A stretch of DNA of 12,918 nt from Smittium culicis (Eukaryota > Kickxellomycota > Harpellomycetes > Harpellales > Legeriomycetaceae), in assembly GCA_001970855.1 (NCBI GenBank), contig LSSN01002183.1, positions 1 to 12,918 on the forward strand, read 5' to 3'. Position numbers and translations under genes: made by a program. Positions 8,333 to 12,918 of the stretch are shown here, piece by piece (position 1 is the first letter of the stretch; every line of letters starts with the position of its first letter). Below the pieces are notes generated by a model, which saw only the letters and a list, made by a program, of their open reading frames with translations, had not been told where the DNA came from and did no database searches.

Positions 8333-11245
8333 ATGAAGTTAAGCATAAACATACTAGTTTTCATTGCTGTTTGGCTGGTGTGTTCAGTTTCATCAGCCAA
8401 TAATGATTCGAACAAGCCCTACGATTGTACTAATAAGTATTATGGTACGCAGGTTGACCCAATCAAAAGCTATAAAAGTGGAAATGCATACAGGAATGAA
8501 TTAAATTGCAATAAGTATGAAAATAGGTATGGGCAAGACGAAAATACAAATCTAAAAGACCAAAAAAATGCAAATTACAAATTATATAACGAAAAAGAGC
8601 AAAATTTAATAAATCAGAGTTTTAACGAAAATAAACAGAATTATAACACGGTTTACAGCGGCTCGCAAGAAGAAAAATATATTAAAAATGAAGATTTACT
8701 ATATAAAATATCAGATTCGAGAAATGACTTTGGTGAGAATAAGATAAAGAGAGACTACTATCAAGATGTAAACCGAAATTCTGGTTTGGACGCTAAACCA
8801 GAGTCCAATAACAAAAATTGGTGGCATTATCCTCAGCCTAGATACTCAACAATTGAACCTGCAACAATTACAGTAACAAACGAAAAGACAAAAACGCAGG
8901 TCATTACAGAGAAAAATAGCATAACTGTAACAGAAACAACTACAAAGTCTTTTTCAATCATTTCCGAGATTACTAAAACGGAAACCGCTACAGAAACTGT
9001 CTCAAGTAATTCAGAGATAATAGTAATAAGCCTTGTAACCGTAACAGAAAAATCTACCAAAACTGAAACTGAAACACAAAGCTTCACTATATTCGGAACT
9101 CTGACTATAACAGATTCTAGAACGGAAACTGATAGTGTTACTGTTACTGAATCAACTACTGTTACTCAAACATCTACACTATCTGATATAGCCACTTCTA
9201 CTATAACAACAACAGATATATATAGTTCAACGATTACTCTTTATTCAACTGAAACAGAGACAACTACTGAGACATCTAGCATAACAGTCACTGAAACATC
9301 TACTATGACTGACACTTTTACAGTTGCTGATTTTGGCACTGTTACAGAAACAACTACTGAATCTGAAAGCATTACAATCACTGAAACTAAAACTGAGACA
9401 GATAGCACAACGGATACAAAAACAACAACTGAATCTGATACTGCCACAATAATAGAAACAACCACCAAAATTGATATCACAACAGCCACGGAAACAACCA
9501 CTTTGTCTGTTAGCACAATAGTAATTCAAACTACTACAGAATCTGATAGTACCACAATAACTGAATCTGATACTGTTACTGAAACTACAACCGAATCAGG
9601 TACTCTCACAGTTACTGAATCTAATACTGTTACTGAGACAACCACAGAATCAGATAGCACCACAATCACTGAATCAACAACAGTAACTGATAGCACAACA
9701 GCTACAGAAACGTCTATTAAATCTGATACAACAACAGTAACTGAAACAACCACCGAGTCTGATACCACGACAGCCACAATAACTACAACTGAATCTGATA
9801 GCACCACTATCACTGAAACTACAACAGAATCAGATATCATAACAACCACTGAAACTACCACAGAATCGAATAGCACCACAATCATTGAAACAACGACTGA
9901 GACAGATAGCATCACAACTACCGAAACTTCAACTGAGACAGATAACTTGACTATCACTGAAATCTCTACTGAATCTGATACTACCACTGTAACCGATACA
10001 ACGACTGAATTCAACACGTCCACGATAACAGAATCTGGAACTATCACCGAAACTATTACTGAATCTGATAGTACTACAACCACCGAAACTACTACTGAAA
10101 CTGATAGCGTCACAACTACTGAAACGTCAACCGAGACAAATAGCTCAACTATCACTGAAATCTCGACTGAATCAGATACCACCACTGTAACAGAAACAAC
10201 CACTGAATCGGGCAACACCACGATCACTGAATCTGCAACTATCACCGAAACTACTACTGAATCTGACAGCACCACTATCACTGAAACTACCACAGAATCA
10301 GATACAGTTACTGAGACAGATATCATAATATCCACTGAAACGACTACAGAATCGAATAGCACCACAATCATTGAAACAACGACTGAGACAGATAGCATCA
10401 CAACCACCGAAACTTCAACTGAGACAGATAACTTGACTATCACTGAAATCTCTACTGAATCTGATACTACCACTGTAACCGATACAACGACTGAATTCAA
10501 CACGTCCACGATAACAGAATCTGGAACTATCACCGAAACTATTACTGAATCTGATAGTACTACAACCACCGAAACTACTACTGAAACTGATAGCGTCACA
10601 ACTACTGAAACGTCAACCGAGACAAATAACTCAACTATCACCGAAATCTCGACTGAATCAGATACCACCACTATTACTGAAATAACCACTGAATCCGACA
10701 CGTCCACGTTAACTGAATCTGCAACTATCACCGAAATAACTACTGAATCTGATAGTACCACTATCACTGAAACAACTACTGAATCTGATAGCACTACTAT
10801 CACTGAAACTACCACAGAGTCTGATACAGTTACTGAGACAACTACTGAAACAGATATCATAACAACCACAGATACGACTACAGAATCGGATAGTACTACA
10901 ATCATTGAAACGACTACCGATACGGATAGCGTCACAATTACTGAAACATCAACTGAGACAGATAACTCGACTATCACTGAAATCTCGACAGAATCTGACA
11001 CCACCACTGTAACCGAAACAACAACTGAATCCGACACATCCACGTTAACTGAATCTGCAACTGTCACCGAAACTACAACTGAATCTTTTAGCACCACTGT
11101 CACCGAAACTACCACTGAAACATCCACAGTCACTTCTTCTGGTGACGGGCAATCAGTAGATGAAGGAGATCCTAATGTCATTATTGTGACTGAGACAGTC
11201 ATAGTTACTGAAACTAACGTTGAGCTTGCAACTGAAGTTGTTTAA
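8333..11245 (+). CDS. Secreted Thr/Ser/Glu-rich repeat protein (mucin- or adhesin-like), 970 aa
   Basis: This is the only intact gene, a single uninterrupted frame. Residues 1-22 form a clear signal peptide (hydrophobic ILVFIAVWLVCSV, likely cut after SSA). Residues 23-170 are rich in Asn, Lys, Tyr and Glu, with cysteines at 32 and 59 and a dibasic KR at 139-140 that could be a Kex2-type site. A WW pair at 163-164 precedes the repeats. From about 175 to 933 the chain is almost only Thr, Ser, Glu, Asp, Ile and Val, with no Cys or Pro. It is built from degenerate units of about 12 residues (TTTESDSTTITE). Many N-glycosylation sequons (NST, NLT, NTS, NSS, NTT) and very dense O-glycosylation potential fit an extracellular, extended, acidic glycoprotein of the wall or spore surface. 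The C-terminus (934-970, GDGQSVDEGDPN then VIIVTETVIV) has no GPI signal or transmembrane helix, so it is probably released or wall-bound otherwise. No named family is recognised. Confidence 0.88.
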   Translation: MKLSINILVFIAVWLVCSVSSANNDSNKPYDCTNKYYGTQVDPIKSYKSGNAYRNELNCNKYENRYGQDENTNLKDQKNANYKLYNEKEQNLINQSFNENKQNYNTVYSGSQEEKYIKNEDLLYKISDSRNDFGENKIKRDYYQDVNRNSGLDAKPESNNKNWWHYPQPRYSTIEPATITVTNEKTKTQVITEKNSITVTETTTKSFSIISEITKTETATETVSSNSEIIVISLVTVTEKSTKTETETQSFTIFGTLTITDSRTETDSVTVTESTTVTQTSTLSDIATSTITTTDIYSSTITLYSTETETTTETSSITVTETSTMTDTFTVADFGTVTETTTESESITITETKTETDSTTDTKTTTESDTATIIETTTKIDITTATETTTLSVSTIVIQTTTESDSTTITESDTVTETTTESGTLTVTESNTVTETTTESDSTTITESTTVTDSTTATETSIKSDTTTVTETTTESDTTTATITTTESDSTTITETTTESDIITTTETTTESNSTTIIETTTETDSITTTETSTETDNLTITEISTESDTTTVTDTTTEFNTSTITESGTITETITESDSTTTTETTTETDSVTTTETSTETNSSTITEISTESDTTTVTETTTESGNTTITESATITETTTESDSTTITETTTESDTVTETDIIISTETTTESNSTTIIETTTETDSITTTETSTETDNLTITEISTESDTTTVTDTTTEFNTSTITESGTITETITESDSTTTTETTTETDSVTTTETSTETNNSTITEISTESDTTTITEITTESDTSTLTESATITEITTESDSTTITETTTESDSTTITETTTESDTVTETTTETDIITTTDTTTESDSTTIIETTTDTDSVTITETSTETDNSTITEISTESDTTTVTETTTESDTSTLTESATVTETTTESFSTTVTETTTETSTVTSSGDGQSVDEGDPNVIIVTETVIVTETNVELATEVV
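9860..10186 (+). repeat. 327-bp direct repeat, copy 1 (residues about 510-618)
   Basis: This stretch recurs 486 bases later (10346-10672) with about three differences that I can find. That is far closer than the surrounding degenerate 36-base units. Both copies keep the frame (486 bases is 162 codons). It carries the distinctive blocks ESNSTTIIE, TDNLTITE and TEFNTSTITESGT. Confidence 0.9.
10346..10672 (+). repeat. 327-bp direct repeat, copy 2 (residues about 672-780)
   Basis: This is the near-identical partner of 9860-10186. The differences include caaccacc for caactacc, aataac for aatagc, and caccg for cactg. A more diverged third copy of the same order of units starts at 10880. The pattern suggests recent expansion by unequal crossing-over or replication slippage inside the gene. 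Confidence 0.9.
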
Positions 11246-12725
11246 GGGTCTGTATTTGACTCTCAAAAAAAACTTTTTTTATAACTATATTATCATATAT
11301 CTCATCTTTAGATTTTTTTAATTTATTTTCATATCTACGTATATTTTTGATAATTATATAGATATTTTTAATCACAATATACATCTTTAACAGTGGGTAT
11401 AAATTTTTGTTATTATGTTAATGAGAGCTAACTTTTCTTTTTATTTATTTAAATTAATTGAACAAAACCTTTAAATTAAATTAAATATGATTATTGTGTC
11501 TGATAATTTGTTCAACTATGACTTTTTTTTTAAATTAAAGCGGCAATTTTTTAATAGTAATTCCTTGTATTATAATTTATCATGTTTAATGGCTATTTTG
11601 ATATTATTAGCTCTTAATATTAAATATTTTCACCGATTTTTAAAAAAAAAATTTCTAAAAAATTATTATATAAATAAGCGGAAGCGATTTATATTTAAAT
11701 TTTGAATTTGTTATGAAAGGTTTATTGATAGGTTCTTTTAATAAAAAATCAATTTGACTGTCCTAATGATATACAACAAAAGCGATTCCAAAGGAATATT
11801 TTGCAAAAGGATTATAAAGAGTGCTTGATCGCTATAATTTGCTTACAATAGATAAATTGTAGATGTAACTTTCAATAGGAAAAGTTTATTTCGATAAAGA
11901 TAAAAAACTCTAACATATAAAGAAATAAAATATAAAACCCATTAACATGGTCATTACTAATAGGGAGATACAGAAAGAAATCAAAAAAATAGTTTTTTTC
12001 TGAGTGTCACGAATTTTTTATTATAATTAAAACCCCACCTTATAAACTTAAATTTATACGCACATTATATAGTATCTAACTCTATCAGCTATTGTTTATT
12101 AGATCATATTTCTAATACACATTCTAATAAACATAATCAATATTAAAATCTGTTAAAATTATAATAATTACACTGAAAAAAATAACTTTAAAAAAATAAA
12201 TTTTTTTTAGCAATTATAAATCGAATTATATTTGTAGTATATCAAAATATTTAAACAAAGTGACCACAGAGAATACACCTGCTCATGAAAAATAACAGAT
12301 TCAAGAAGCTCCGACCAATTCAACTGTGCCGATAGTTCTTAAGAAACAAGGGGATACCGAAAGCAAAGCTCCTTTACAAGATAGTACTGATTTTAAATAA
12401 GAATTTTATTATGTTTTATTTTAATATTATAAAATAATAATTTCATATATTTTTTAATTAATTACTTAATATCAGTTTTTTTTAAATTTTAGTTTTTAGA
12501 TATATCGGAATGAAAATTAAATAAAAACCCATCATATTATCATATTTGGGAGGCTCATTATCAAGGAATCATTTTATAGTGTAGAGTGTTACAGTTACAA
12601 AATCACATGAAAAATTAATTCCCAATGAGCAAAATCAATCACCTCTTTTAAAAAATTAAAATCTATCAATATTAAATAAAAAAGAAGAAAATATAAATTT
12701 CTTTAAAATTCCACCAATAATATTA
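11246..12725. other. AT-rich downstream region, no convincing intact gene
   Basis: It holds the 3' end of the preceding gene's transcript and then AT-rich DNA. One frame, 11487-11705 (72 aa), has a hydrophobic run (LSCLMAILILLAL, about residues 32-44) followed by a Lys/Arg-rich tail. Its composition is what AT-rich DNA gives by chance, and there is no clear promoter, so I do not call it a gene. No tRNA or rRNA is seen. The one coding-like patch is listed separately. Confidence 0.6.
12247..12399 (+). pseudogene. Short coding-like relic or terminal exon, unknown
   Basis: This patch is markedly GC-richer than its surroundings. In one frame it reads LNKVTTENTPAHEK, a TAA, then QIQEAPTNSTVPIVLKKQ and onward to TAA at 12397-12399. 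That is a balanced amino-acid make-up with Pro, Glu, Thr and Gln, unlike the Lys/Asn/Ile/Phe noise nearby. A single in-frame stop interrupts it. It could be the tail of a decayed gene, or a last exon whose earlier exons I cannot recognise. No family or start codon is identifiable. Confidence 0.3.
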
Positions 12726-12760
12726 GAATTAATCGAGCTCTTTAGAGCGAAGATTAATTC
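12726..12760. repeat. 35-nt palindrome at the left edge of a second DIRS copy
   Basis: Outer arms gaattaatc (12726-12734) and gattaattc (12752-12760) pair perfectly. Inner arms gctct and agagc (12737-12741, 12744-12748) pair as well, making a near-complete palindrome. A related, less perfect version lies in the ICR at 4554-4583. This suggests the palindrome belongs to the element terminus or circle junction and is not host DNA. Confidence 0.6.
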
Positions 12761-12761
12761 A

Positions 12762-12918
12762 TATTATATGAGGAGAGGAGACATATTAAGTGTTACCATC
12801 TTATTGGATAATACTAAACGAAAATTACAAACCAATAAAAATAAGTGAATAAAATGAACTAAAAAAATTTTTATATATAAATTGTAAAGTGCGCTTATGT
12901 GATATCCTTATCATCTTT
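12762..12918 (+). mobile_element. Left-type terminal repeat of a second DIRS-family copy, cut by window edge
   Basis: The sequence aggagaggaga..at.aagtgttaccatct.ttggata...actaaac, then aaattacaaa and finally gatatccttatcatcttt follows the left repeat at 274-440 in order and orientation. It shares left-specific bases (accatct; ccttatcatc) and not those of the right repeat. The window ends inside the repeat, so whether a whole element follows is unknown. Divergence from copy 1 (several indels, a different middle section) shows the two are not recent duplicates. Confidence 0.85.

Noticed and set aside
9121..11100. CRISPR-like or satellite interpretation of the 36-base periodic repeat
   Set aside because: The repeats are degenerate, keep one reading frame throughout and encode a continuous protein with a signal peptide, so they are coding repeats.
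9526..11202. Long antisense open frame (558 codons), Val/Ser-rich, opposite the secreted-protein gene
   Set aside because: It is a mirror of the repeat composition: Thr/Glu/Ser codons read in reverse give Val/Ser/Asp and few stops. It has no signal peptide, no domain and no promoter. The smaller antisense frames at 8833-9087 and 9241-9529 have the same cause.
11487..11705. 72-codon frame with a hydrophobic stretch
   Set aside because: A hydrophobic run is common in T-rich DNA. The basic tail matches A-rich codons. There is no evidence of translation or of splicing to the upstream gene.

Overview
The window is strongly AT-rich eukaryotic DNA with very sparse genes, most likely from a fungus of an early-diverging, AT-rich lineage. 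That placement is inference. It rests on a DIRS-type tyrosine-recombinase retrotransposon of the style common in early-diverging fungi, a secreted Thr/Ser/Glu-rich cell-surface-type protein, a eukaryotic TATA box, and the absence of any bacterial gene layout. CTG falls at the Leu position of the retrotransposon's YLDD motif, so the standard code (not CUG-Ser) is likely.

Region 1 (about 274-4813) is one complete but dead DIRS-type element. Its layout is left inverted terminal repeat, gag, reverse transcriptase, RNase H, connecting segment, tyrosine recombinase, internal complementary region (ICR) and right inverted terminal repeat. All coding parts lie on the + strand and can be followed through at least seven frame changes and many in-frame stops. 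Several catalytic residues are replaced. A 249-bp element (3645-3893) with imperfect inverted ends and a TA duplication sits inside the recombinase gene. Skipping it rejoins a conserved motif, so it appears to be a nested MITE-like insertion.

Region 2 (4814 to about 8200) is some 3.4 kb of AT-rich DNA with no gene I can support. It holds small foldback structures, including a perfect 12-bp hairpin at 6194-6220.

Region 3 (about 8221-11245) holds the only intact gene. It has a TATA box at 8221 and a 970-aa open frame encoding a secreted protein. The protein has a signal peptide, an Asn/Lys/Tyr-rich head with two cysteines, and about 750 residues of Thr/Ser/Glu/Asp repeats. The repeats contain a nearly identical 327-bp duplication. 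No GPI or transmembrane tail is visible.

Region 4 (11246-12725) is again AT-rich, with one short GC-richer coding-like relic near 12247-12399. Region 5 (12726-12918) opens a second copy of the DIRS family: a 35-nt palindrome followed by a left-type terminal repeat that runs off the window edge. The single intact gene is therefore flanked by two copies of the same retrotransposon family. I see no operon or multi-gene system.
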